Source of the DNA: Numida meleagris
Taxonomy: Eukaryota; Chordata; Aves; Galliformes; Numididae
Direction: 5' to 3'
Length of the DNA: 64,000 nt
Assembly: GCF_002078875.1 (NCBI RefSeq)
Contig: NC_034438.1
Location: 23,310,897-23,374,896, forward strand
The notes under the pieces were generated by a model that was not told the DNA's origin, searched no databases, and worked only from the letters and a program-made list of their open reading frames with translations. A program made the position numbers and the translations under genes. This document shows, piece after piece, positions 23,601 through 35,600 of the stretch. Within the stretch, counting starts at the first letter, position 1. Each line of letters starts with the position of its first letter.

Positions 23601-26600
23601 ATTCTTGCATAGAAGCTTTATTTTGCACCAGTGTTTTTTTTTTTTTCAGCTTCAAAAGTTGCACATTTCATACAAGCTGATAAGACTATGGATGCTACTC
23701 GGTACAGTAGTTAAGAAGTCCAAATAATGACTTTGACATAAATCTTAAAATGGCTTGTGTATTTAGAAGTTTAATTTCAGTGTACTATAGAGTAAGTAAG
23801 TATGTAGCTGGGTGATATTTTTGTGTTTAGAACATGGCTCTGTCCTTTTTGCTGCTTATAACTTGCTTCTAGAAACCAGACTTCATTTTACTTAGTAGAG
23901 TGGTTTACATCTTTGTTAGCACCCATTCCGTTCTGCAAAACATATTTTGAAAGCCTATTGCATCTTTTGCAATTCATTATTTATGACTTTTTCTTCTGCA
24001 TAAATGCTTTTAAAATTAATAATTTGTTTTGTCTTAAACAGAGATAGTAGTTGCTGAAAGTGTTGTTGTCATTAAGAAACTGCTGCAAACCCAGCCAGCA
24101 CACCATGGTGAAATAATCAAGCATATGGCCAAACTCTTGGATAACATTACAGTGAGTATTTGTGCAAAGTGCCTTGTAGAGTGGTACTTTCTTTATTGAC
24201 TGATAAAAATTAGACCATTTATTTTGAATTTGGACCTTGAATGGAAATGGGTATATAGGAGAAGTAGAAATTTTATTTTATTTTATTTTTTTACTTTATA
24301 AAGTATTATTTTACTCAATTTTAAGGAAGAGGAAATAGAAGCTATCAAATGGCATCAATTTGAAACTTGGGAAGCTTCTTTGAAAAAAATACTTGAAGTA
24401 CTGATAATTGCTAGTACCCTTAGCTTCTAGAGCAGAAATGGGTAAATTGAAATGAAAATAAGGGCAAAGTGACACTGATCTTGAGCCTATTGTCCTGATG
24501 ATCTTTTTCCATACCCCATGCTGTGGTTTAACCTGGCAGGCGGCTAAGTACCACGCAGCTGTTCATGCACACTCTTCCCTTCTGCTTACATCACCCCGGT
24601 GTGATGGGAGAGAATGCTGAAAAGTGTAAGAACCTGTGGGCTGAGATAAGGACAGTTTAGTAAGAAACAAAGGGAAGATAAAAACAAAACAAACAAATGA
24701 TGCAGTATATAGTTTCTCACTAGCAGCTGACCAATACCCAGTGAATCCCTGAGCAATGATACCCTCTCTGGCCAGCTCCTTACAGTTTTACTACTGAGCA
24801 TGGTATCATATAGTATTGAGTATCCCTGTGGTCTGTTTGGTTCTGCTGTTCTATTTGTGTCCCCATGCAGCCTCCTTTGTAGCAGGACTGCATGAGAAGC
24901 AGAGTGGTTCTTGGTAAAGCACTGCTCAGCAACAAATAGAGCATTGATTTTAGTATGTTATAGCAGTATTTCCTTCACAAATCCAAACCACAGCACTATA
25001 TCAGCTACCATGAAGAAAACTAACTTTGTCTCAGCTCAAATCAGAGCAACATCTACCCCTTATTCTATATCATTTACATCATGCTTAGGTCCCACACTTT
25101 CTAATTACTTATCACCACCCTCCTATTCTTTGATATATACAGACAGGTGTTATTCCCTTAGTCTACAGACCATCTCTCTAAAATGTCAGTTGAGTTCTTG
25201 TAGTCCATAACTTTGGACTGCATCAGTTACAATAGCCCTCCAGGATTGGAGAGATGCTGTGTGGTGTTGAACTGTTGCATGCTGAAGCCAGCACCTTCAT
25301 CATTCCATCAGTTATGCATTTTGCTCATTTCTGTTGAAATTCATTCTTCATTAATCTGGGTGACTTACTGTAATACCATTGATATAGCATAAAGGAACCA
25401 TAATAGCAATGACGTACAGCATTACTTATGAGGAATGCTCCAAAATGTTGGTGGTAGGGCAGTAGAGGTTGAACCTTTCTGACAGTATTGCATTACATTT
25501 CGTTGCTGTATGATAGATGACAGCAATGAGTCACCTCTGCTGGTGCAGATTTTTATGTGCACAGCATGCATGTTCATCACTGGTGAAAACGTATAGCTAG
25601 TAGTGGTGACTACATTGAGAAGTAGTTCTTTGTAGCTAAGAACTTGCTGTACCACAGTGTTATTGTGCTCTTTGTATCTGTTGTAGTTTCCATGGAAATA
25701 AATAGGAGGCATTACTTTTAGAGTGACCTACATACAACTCAAATCATTGGCTATTTTTATCCAGGAACAAATTCCCTTGAGGTCCATGTTGTATTTCCAC
25801 ATTACCCACCAAGTGCACTCAGGTCCTTTGAACAAAAACAATGCCTTGGATGAGTTTGACTTCACCTGAGTCAGGAATAATTCAGACTCTCTTTCCCAGA
25901 GTGTTTTTATGTGCATTACAGGAACTTTCTCCCTTTCTCCAGTTTTAACTGGGCAGGGATACCTCCTTTGGCAGATCCCCTACTGTTGACTAACCAGGTG
26001 GCCTCTCCTAAATGTGTATCCCAATGTTTGGATGTCCCAGCAGACTTTGCTCTCAGTGTAGTCTTTGAATATTTGATTTTCCTAGATGCTGGTGCATGGT
26101 AGAGGACGTGATATACTCACTCAAAGCTATGCCTTTTGGCCCTGGTGTCCAAGAGTTTCTTTTTGGAAATGAGTCCCCATGATGGCTGAATTCTTTCAGG
26201 GATGCCATGCTGCCCTAAGACTTGCTTTTCAAGGCCCAGAATAATGTTTCACATGGTGGCATAGGATATGTTTCTAACCCTTCTATGGTTGCTTCTGCCA
26301 TTGTTGTCTGTATTGTTTTCATCCTAAATTCAAAACACAGCACCATACCAGCTACTGTGGAGCCAAGACACTACCAAATCACCTAACCTTTCGATGGTAC
26401 CAAATGCACCAGTGAGAGCGATGAAATGCTTATTTAAGACACGTTTCTATCTTTTTTATATTTGAGATTCTCTGGCATTTAACAGTAAGATCCGTGTTAC
26501 TATTGTCTATCCTTTGACTAAGCGGAAGTTGAGCTATATTGGTATTTACTAGTCAGACTCTCCTTCCAGTTCCAGTTACTGATAAAGCATTCATTGTTAT

Positions 26601-29600
26601 ATTCTAAATTAGAGTGTAGGACTGAACATTATTAACTACCTATTGCCTCATACCCCAAGGGTATCAGAATTTGGTCTCTCAGTTATTGTTTTTCTATAGA
26701 GGCTAAAAATGAGACGGTCCAGTTTCATACAATTATATGTTTATTGATGATTGAGCAGTAAATTTCTAAATGAGTGAGTTTTCTGTATCTGGGATAGTTT
26801 GGAAAAAGGACATGTGGTTTTCTCCACCATACTTACTGAACAGACTAAACAAATACATCTTTGGCCAATAGAACAAATACTTAAGAACTGATGATCAAAC
26901 ATAATAATTAAGTAGAGATAATATAATTCTATTGGATTGTTCATATCCAGAATATAAAGAATTTGAGACATTGCTGCCAATTAAATATCAAATAAGTATT
27001 ACCTATTTTATAACAATCACTTGTGTTTTCAGAAAATTTGAGCAATAATTTTATTAATAATTACAATCTCATAAATTGTGGATAATTTTATTGTATGCAT
27101 TTTCTGGCACTTCCCCACATGGATTTGTAATCTTACTAACGTGTGTTTATTATACAAGAGAAAATAGGTGTTTCATAAATACCCCATTTAACATTTGAAT
27201 TTTTTTTTTAGCTAATATTTGTTTTACAAAATTAATACTTTGTTGTAAATATTTCATATTTTAAATGAAGGGATATTTTTTAATAATGCTTTTTTAATTT
27301 GATTAAGGACAAAACAAGACATGCAATTCTTGATCTACTGTGACATACTAACATTCTACAGTAATGAAACTGTACAGAATAACAGAAGATGTGGTATTGG
27401 AGAACAGAGTAGTAACAGAAATAAATAAAACATCAAAATCTGAATCTAAACTGTACTTCTTATTGAGAAAAAGGTAGTGTGATAACTACTTAGGATCTGT
27501 ATTTGAAATTTCATTATTTAATAAAGCATTATGGAAATTCCCTAGATTTGCATTGTGCATTTTAAACATGTGAGTTTTCAACATAGTTGCCTCAGTTTTT
27601 GTTTACAACATAAAAATGCAAAGCAAGATTTCTTAACATTTAGTTAACAGAAGGAAATATATAACGTATATGTAAGCACATACACTTTTGTAAAGGTGTA
27701 TTTTAAACAGAGGTTTATTTTTGTAGAATCACTGAATATCCGGAAGGACCAACAAGGATCACCGAGTCCAATTCCTGGTCCCACACAAGACCCTATGTCT
27801 CAGAGCATTGTTCAAATACTTCTTGAATTCAGACAGTCTTGGTGCTGTGCCCACTGCCCTGGGCGGCCTGTTCCATGCCCACCACCCTCTGGAGCAGACC
27901 CGGTCCCTAACTCCCACCCGCCCCTCTCCTGACACAGCTCCATGCCGTTCCCTCGAGCCCTGTCGCTGTCACAGAGAGCAGAGCTCAGCGCTGCCCCTCC
28001 GCTCCCTGTGAGGAGCTGCAGCCGCCATGAGGCCTCTCCTCAGCTTCTCTGCTCTGGGCTGAGCTCACACAGGGACCTCAGACACTCCTCATGTGTCTTC
28101 CCCTCCAGATCCTTCACCATCTTTGTAGCTCTCTTTGGATGCTCATTCAAGAGTTTTAGGTCCTTCTTACATTATCATGGCCAGACAGGGAGCTTATAAA
28201 CAGGAGGGAGACTGACTTTTAACACAGTCTGATTGTGATAGACAAGGGGGAATGGCTTTCAACTAAAACAGGAGAGATTTATATTAGATATTAAGAAGAA
28301 ATTATTTACTCAGAGGGCAGTGAGGCACTGGCACAGGCTGCCCAGAGAAGCTGCGTATGCCCCATCCCTGAAGGTGTTCAATGCCAGGTTGGCCCTCAGC
28401 AGCCTGAGCTGGTGACTGGCTGCCACCATGGCAGGGGCTTGGGACTGAGTGAGCTTTGAGACCGCTTCCAACCCAAGTCATTCTGTGATTCTTCAATTGC
28501 ACGCAGTGCTCAAGGTAACACTGCACCAGAACAGAGCAGACAGCTCCTCCCCTTGCCCGCTGGCAGTGCTGGGCCTGGTGCACCCTATGGTATAAATGGC
28601 CCTTTTGGCTGCCAGGACACGTTGCTGACTCCTGTTCAACTTGCTGTTGACCGAGACGCCCAGATCTGTTTTAGCAGGGCTGCTGTCCAACCTCATGTTC
28701 CCGAGTTGAGGGACAAGATACTCAGGGCTGCCAGATCCCAGAATATAGCACTTTCTTTTGTTAAATTTCATGTGGTTCATGATTGACCAATCCTCTAGTT
28801 AGTTAAATGCTATTTTTTCTGCCTTTTTCTGTTGGGAAAGTTTTTAGGAGCTCATTTTTAAATTTGAATTTAAATTTAAGAGACCAACCTTGCCTCCTTA
28901 TGTAAAAGCATACTACGGTCTTGAAAGGACTCTTTTATTTCAACAAAGGAGAAGTAATCAAATATAATCTTAGGTGAGCTTGAAAGTAACTAGTGGGTAA
29001 GGGAGTATGAGCAAAGAAATTCTTTGGTGCTTCTTAGGGTTTAATTTAATGTAAGTTTAATGAGATGTAAAACAGCAGAAAGAATGAACATGTCTATAAG
29101 CAGTTAAAAAGAAAAACATGTAAAAATGAACTTTTTGATTTTTCCATCATGTTTTAGATTAGCTAAATGGTGAACAGTTAGCCACTAAAATAAACAAAAT
29201 TGGTGGAAACTGCATGAAGTAACATTTGAGGTTGGTGCATGAATTTGTTGCGTTAATGTTGTTATCAGTTTCACTTTGATTATCAGTGACAAGGTGCCTA
29301 AAATTTTGCCATAACAATGTTTTGTTCAGGTCTTCCAGTCTGCAATTTACTCATTCTTGTGGAAGATCTTCAGAAGCCGTTTAGAAAGTGACAAGATGGA
29401 TAGTAAACTAAATATTACCTAACTATAAGAAATGGTAGGAAGTTCAATTAAAAAATACAGAGCTCTTATTAACCATTCACTTTCATTTAGCATTAAACTT
29501 AAAAACTATGTTTCAGTTCGCCCTTTAACTGATGTTTCTTATATATCTAAAAAAAGTGCTTATTTTTCTTCTTTTTTTTTAATGTTCTCATTTTTACCTT

Positions 29601-32600
29601 AGACTTGTACCTCAGCTGTGCCCAGGCAAATATCTATGAGATCTACTTTATTTGTGGTATTTGTTGAGTACCTATACTTTTACGTAATACAGCTTATAAT
29701 ACAGCCGTTTTCCAGCTTCCTTCCTCTACAAACTTCAGAAGTTGTAACTGAAAAAATAAAGCTGGATCGGTTTTCTGAAGATAGTAAGAGAAAAATTGGA
29801 TCTCTCTAAACTTCTGTTTTTAAAGATCATGAGGAAGTTAGCATTTGGTTCTTAAATTTTTTTATGTGCTATCATGATACCGGTTTAATCCAAAAATCCT
29901 CAATTGAGTAGTGTCATGTTGTCATGTTCAGCTGGCCAATAGCTGCTGCTTTGGGGATAAGAATTGAAATACAATAACAAGTTGATTTTGATGCTCATGC
30001 AACATACTATCCCAGTCTCTGACCTGAGACCTGAGTTTGCTATCCATGTTGTCATGTTCAGTAATCCAAAAACTTTAGTCTAAATAACCTCTCCTCGTAT
30101 TCTGTATCTGTTAATAAGCCTTTTCTCCTTCTGTTTGTCCTTTCTGATTCCTGTGGTTTTTGAAGTGGGGTGACCAGAGGTTGCCCACAGTAATCAGAAT
30201 ATAAAGCACTTCAATACAGTGACATAAATAAATTATTTATATTTTTTTTAATCTTACTTCCATAGTGTTTTCTGCCTTTTGATTTCTACTGAGCATTGAG
30301 TTAGTATTTCCAAAGAATTACGGAGCTGTTTGTAATCCACAGATATTCTTGACTAGAAAAAGTTTGGACTCTTACCAGCATTTTGTAGGATTTTTTTTTC
30401 CTAAAGTTCTGATATTAATGTACCAAGGCTGCCTGCATAAACTCTGCCCAGTTCCTAAGTACTGCTAATGAGTCACCTACAACTCTTCCGGCTCTGTTTT
30501 AGTTTACATTACCTTGAATAATTTACTGTCAGCAGACTTTGTCAGCTTTCTAGCTACTCTTCTCAGTTACTTGCACATCTGTTGAGAAGCATGTTTTCAC
30601 CTACTGGTCCCTGGGGGACATCTGATGGTCGTAACTGTTTTTCTTTTATATTTTCTAGTCCTTTTTTTACTCATGGAAGTGCCTTCCAGCCTCATAAAGG
30701 ATTGAGATTTACAAAGATGTTGATGAGACGCTTTTAGAAAAGATTATAGAATATTCCTTCATCAGATAATCATGATGTCCACTCCTTTTAGAAAATAATT
30801 TTCTTTCAAAATGTGCATGATTCAGAATTTGTCTAAGAGCAAATTCTGGCGGTTTTAACCTGAATTAAGTTTTAACATAGTTTGGTTAGACTAACTGATC
30901 CAGGTTAACACAGGAGATGCTTTCCTTTGTATCTTTTCTTTGGTACTGGCACTGATATTGCCACATCAAAATTAACCCTCTTTCCATTTCTAATTCCAGT
31001 TGCAATTTGTTTGAGTATCAACTTGTTTTGTGGCAAATGTAGATAACCAGAACTGATGATTTTAAGTTTTACTTTAGCCTCATATATTGCATAATGAGCT
31101 TAGAACTGAAAAGCAATAGCTTTTGAAATGTGCTGCTTAGAATGATCTGTAAAACCTTTGTAGATGTATTTCTCTAATTGCTATAAGTACATAGAATCTA
31201 ACTTTGGAGGGAAAGGGCATGGCTGTTTTTTGGTTCTTGTTTTGTTTTGTTTTTTTTTAACAACAAAAAAATTATATATATATATATACTTCCTAAAAAA
31301 ACCTATTTCTTTATTTATTTTCTTCCAGAAAGATAATGGGTTAAAATGGCTGTAGAAACTGCTTTTTTTGTACTGCAGCTTCAGAAGTGCACTTAACGAG
31401 TTGCTCAGGGTGTATAGAATAAAACATAAGGCAAAGTAATTTGCCATCCTGTTTGCTTTTGAGGACAATACAGAGCGGGGCTGAATAATGAAAGTATTAT
31501 TTCCAGCGTTTTTGTTGATTCAAGGTCCCTACTTATGCTATACTGGAAAAGGCAATGAAGGTCTAGAAGTGGCTTCATTTCTTGTTTGCTGTTTTGAACT
31601 CTGGAAACAATGGCTGCAGGATCATGCACTTGATATTACATGTTTGAAGACAGGCAGTCCTAAGCAGGGAAAAAGAAGTCTAAAAATATTGTGTGATTTT
31701 GACCCCAAATGAATCCAGTGACACGGAAACATTGGGTTCATCAGTTCCACATATACTTTTCATTAAAATGGTTTCCACTTAGGGTTTGATTCAAAAAGTC
31801 TCTAATTGATATCGATTCTCATTGCACAAAATTGTGTTTAATATATAGTGTATTTTTATAGTAGGCTGGTTAAAATGCACAGTGTCACAAGATATTCCAT
31901 GTGTTTCCTTTGGCAATGTTTTTCAAGTTAAGCTGTGTTTAGATTGTTTATTTAACATTGTAAGATTTACATTTTACAAAGTAGTTTATCAGAAGAAAAA
32001 AAACCTTAAGGAATAAAACAGTTTTTAAAGTGTAGTCCTGGATTTAACTTGGAAAAGGACATTTCTGGTGTTTATATTTCCTAATAAATATGTCCTAATA
32101 AACAGTTTTTGAAAGTAGTCTGCTAAGTGAGCTATTTTTGCTTTATAAAAAGGCAGTAATAAGAAAAGAGATGTTTCTGATAGGCTGCTGCCTAAACTGG
32201 GGTAGTTGATGTTCTGTTGTAGAATTCTAATTTTTTAACACATCTATAATGAAATATTTAAGAAAAATAAATCTAGCATAACTGAAATCTGAAGTTGCCC
32301 ATATATTCTTATTTAGAGGTATTCTGTCTGTACAGAAGGCAACTTGAACTGCTCCAATACTGGAAAATTTAATGTGCCACTCAATTACTATTCTTTAGCC
32401 CAATTTAAAATAATAGATTGGGAGTGAGGTCTTAATGCAGTGTAACCTTTGGAACATTAGAAATAACCCCTTTCCCTTCTGAAATCAGTGTACAGTAATG
32501 ACATCAGTCTTACTGTATTGGAGGTGAACATTTTCTGACTGCATTTGAAGTTTTTATATATAGCAGTTGTTCAGTAGCTTGTTCCTGTCTCCCATACCAT

Positions 32601-35600
32601 ACGTTCCAAGATCTTTTTTTTTAATAAAATCCTAAAAAAGTCTCAATACTTATGTATATCTGTGTATCTCACTTCATTGTGTTATAGCACACTCAGTACA
32701 TTATTATGCATACAGGGTAGCATAATTAACAATTGGTTCCATTGCAATTCTGCCATGTAAATAAATTATGGACAGGTGCTGAAAAAGTAATTAAAACATA
32801 AATAAAATATAGTAAGAATTAGTGTTTTGAGAACCGCAGTTCTGAACTTCTCAAACTTGTTCTCTCCGGTTCTTATAAGGCAGAATTCAAACTAGCTTTA
32901 GTGTAAGCCTACTCAGAAAGAACACTGTGTAGTGTGGGAGTCATGGAAGGTGTTATACACATTTATACTTTGAAAAAAAAAAGTGGGAAAAAAGTAGCTG
33001 GAATTGCAGTTGCAATTGGAAGCTTTCCCTTGGCATTTTTTTCTAAACTAAAGTCAGTCATTTTACAGGATAGAACAGTTGTGTTTTTTCAAAATACATT
33101 GATAAAGGTTCTGTGTAAAACTTGCAGCACTTCTACTCACTGTGGTGTTCTCAAGACATGCTTTTTCCTAGATGAGTTTTTCCACCTTTAAAAATTCTCT
33201 GCATGTATTGCTATGCCATTTAACTCCTGTAAAACAGTCAAGTAGCTCCAAAAGAAAAAGGCCTATGTGAAGTTTCTTGTCTGTGCTTTTGCTTAAGGAG
33301 ATAGATCCTATCCCAAAGTTGAAAAGACTAATTTTGAACTCCTCTCTCTCCAGAATTTTATGCTGAGCTCTCAGTGGACATTTGCAAAAGTATGAATCCT
33401 GCTGTCATATGATTTTAAATAAGTATAGAGGAAAAATAACAATACTCTTAAATTACGATGCTTTTGAAGTTGATGGACAGGAGCTGAGGAAGCTCTGTTG
33501 AAAACCATTTCTATATGAATATAGTCACAAAAAACATTTTTGTGTTTCAGCATGGTCTTTAGCATAATCTGATGGCAAGCATTCCCAACTGAACCTGAAA
33601 TACTTGGATTTTCTTCCATTGCCGTTGGCTGGTACTGTGGTCACGGACACATCATTTCTATGTGTCTCTGTTCACATTCCAGATCTGTTTGTCTTGTCAG
33701 CTTGTGTGTATTTTGGGACAGAATCTGTATGTCTGTGTATGTACATTCAGTCTACCACAGTGAGTGTGCTGAACAGAATTTAATTTGGGTCTGTATTTCT
33801 TCCATGGCAATTATGTTTAAGCAGTATTTTGTTTAACTTGTTACTGAACACCGTGCAAGTAAGCACGTTTTCCTTGTGAATGTGTTAATTTATAGTGTGT
33901 GATGTTTTCTCAGGTTCCAGTAGCAAGAGCCAGCATCTTGTGGCTCATTGGGGAGTACTGTGAACGGGTTCCAAAAATTGCACCTGATGTTTTGAGAAAG
34001 ACAGCCAAGAGCTTCACAAATGAAGACGACCTTGTAAAGTTGCAGATCTTAAATTTGGGAGCAAAACTCTACTTAACAAACTCAAAGCAGGTAAGGCTTA
34101 AATACACAAGAGTATATATTTACAGTGACAGTAGTTCTTTTGTGCAATCTGTATAGTCCAGTCCTGATTCCTTTTAAATAAACAACTGTAACCAGTTCAC
34201 ATTATTATTAGTTCTGTCAGAACTCAACCTAAATCTAACCAACAGCCCTTGAGTATGGGCTGTATCATAAATACAAATGTCTTCATGAAATTGCTCTTTT
34301 TTTTATCCCTTTCTTTATTGAGAAAATTTGTGGATTTTTTTCATTCAGGTAAGTAGAATCAATTTATAAATTGTATAATTAACATGAAATCGGAAATTTT
34401 CCAGCTGTGATTTGCTGTTTTCTGGATCAAAAAGCAGAATTTTCTGGGGACTGCTGTCAGTATGAACAAAAAACTGCTTGGTTTTTTTTTTAATGATATT
34501 TAAAAGGAGATGCCAGAAAAAGGTCTCAGTGTCTTTCCATTGGTGCTCATCTTAAAGATAGTAACTGCTTTTTCTTTTCTCTCTATTTCTTATTATTTCA
34601 TTTTACTTTGTGAGAGAATGGGTTTTGATCATCTCTGGTGATAAAGATAACTTAAAAATGTCAGATAATACAGAAGGATGGACTTAGATTTCTATAGCTG
34701 TGAGAGGGGCCTACTGCTTAATTCATCTAAATGATGGTACTGTGAACTTTGTCACTCTCTGGCTGTGGAATATAGCATCTCAGCACTAATTTTTCACTGT
34801 AATTCTAATTTTACTCTAAAAGTTTGTGAAATATTTTCCAAATATGTAATGAATATATTGTTTGAGATATATAGACTGGACTCCTAGACCTTTTTGTTTT
34901 ATAGGAGCTTTGACAGCAGAGGATCTTGCACCTCTGCAACTGTGATGTGTTCTCTTTCCTTGATAGCTATATCTAACTGCAGACTTGATCCATCTGAGAC
35001 TTTATTCTGTAGGGCATGTGGGAGATGAACTGTCTCGCCTTGCATTCAAATAAGAATGAATGCTTGTCCTTTGCTCAGACAGTCTAAAATGGGTGAGTAA
35101 CAAAAGGTGACTTCTTTCTGTCAGTGCTCTTCTTAATGAAAGTGCTGACTGAGCTAAGAAAAGATTGGTTTGATTATCTTAATTGTCTTTTACTGGGCCA
35201 TTGGTAGTATTTACTAATTTTTCCAAATGGCCAAAAATCCTTAGGAGATGGTGATTTCTGTGATATTCTTTTTCCAATTTCATGTGGTCTTAATACATTT
35301 TTAAACATACTATATGTAAGGCATATTAATTGATTCAAATACGATACTGATTATAAAGTGGATGAATCTGTCTCCTGAGATGCCTGCTAGATTATGAGTA
35401 TCAGGGTATTTTCCTCTTTTAAGTTGTGTATTAATAAGCTTTCTTCTTGAGTAATCAAGACACTGTTGTACAAAGTTCAAACAGAATAGGTTGATGATCT
35501 GGCTTGATTGAAAGCTCCTTCCAAACCAGAATAGATTTTTATGCCTTTAGGAGCCAGCAGCACTTCTCCTTTATCTACATCGTTCCCAGGAATAAGACTC

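Larger units (their letters stand above)
17745..24041 (+). other. AP3B1 intron between window exons 6 and 7
   Basis: 6297 bp, GT...AG. Contains the CR1-in-CR1 nest at 20000-22030. The parts 17745-19990 and 22040-24040 are AT-rich with poly-T runs; I recognise no gene or repeat there. Confidence 0.85.
24152..33913 (+). other. AP3B1 intron between window exons 7 and 8
   Basis: 9762 bp, GT...AG, the longest complete intron here. Holds the antisense ERVL remnant (24519-26385), a CR1 nest (27724-28800) and an old CR1-like stretch (30070-30790). The parts 26400-27700, 28800-30060 and 30800-33900 are AT-rich with short simple tracts (for example AT dinucleotides at 31272-31287) and no recognisable gene. 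Confidence 0.85.

Noticed and set aside
24513..25053. Target-site duplication for the LTR at 24519-25048
   Set aside because: Flanks CCCCA and ACATC do not match, consistent with an LTR still joined to internal sequence.
28857..28879. TTTAAATTTGAATTTAAATTT palindromic string as a regulatory or origin element
   Set aside because: Consistent with chance in AT-rich DNA next to a CR1 edge; no repeats of it elsewhere in the window.
33914..34156. Extension of exon 8 past its donor to an in-frame stop
   Set aside because: The GTAAGG donor at 34091 joins in frame to exon 9 and the extra codons have no counterpart in AP-3 beta.
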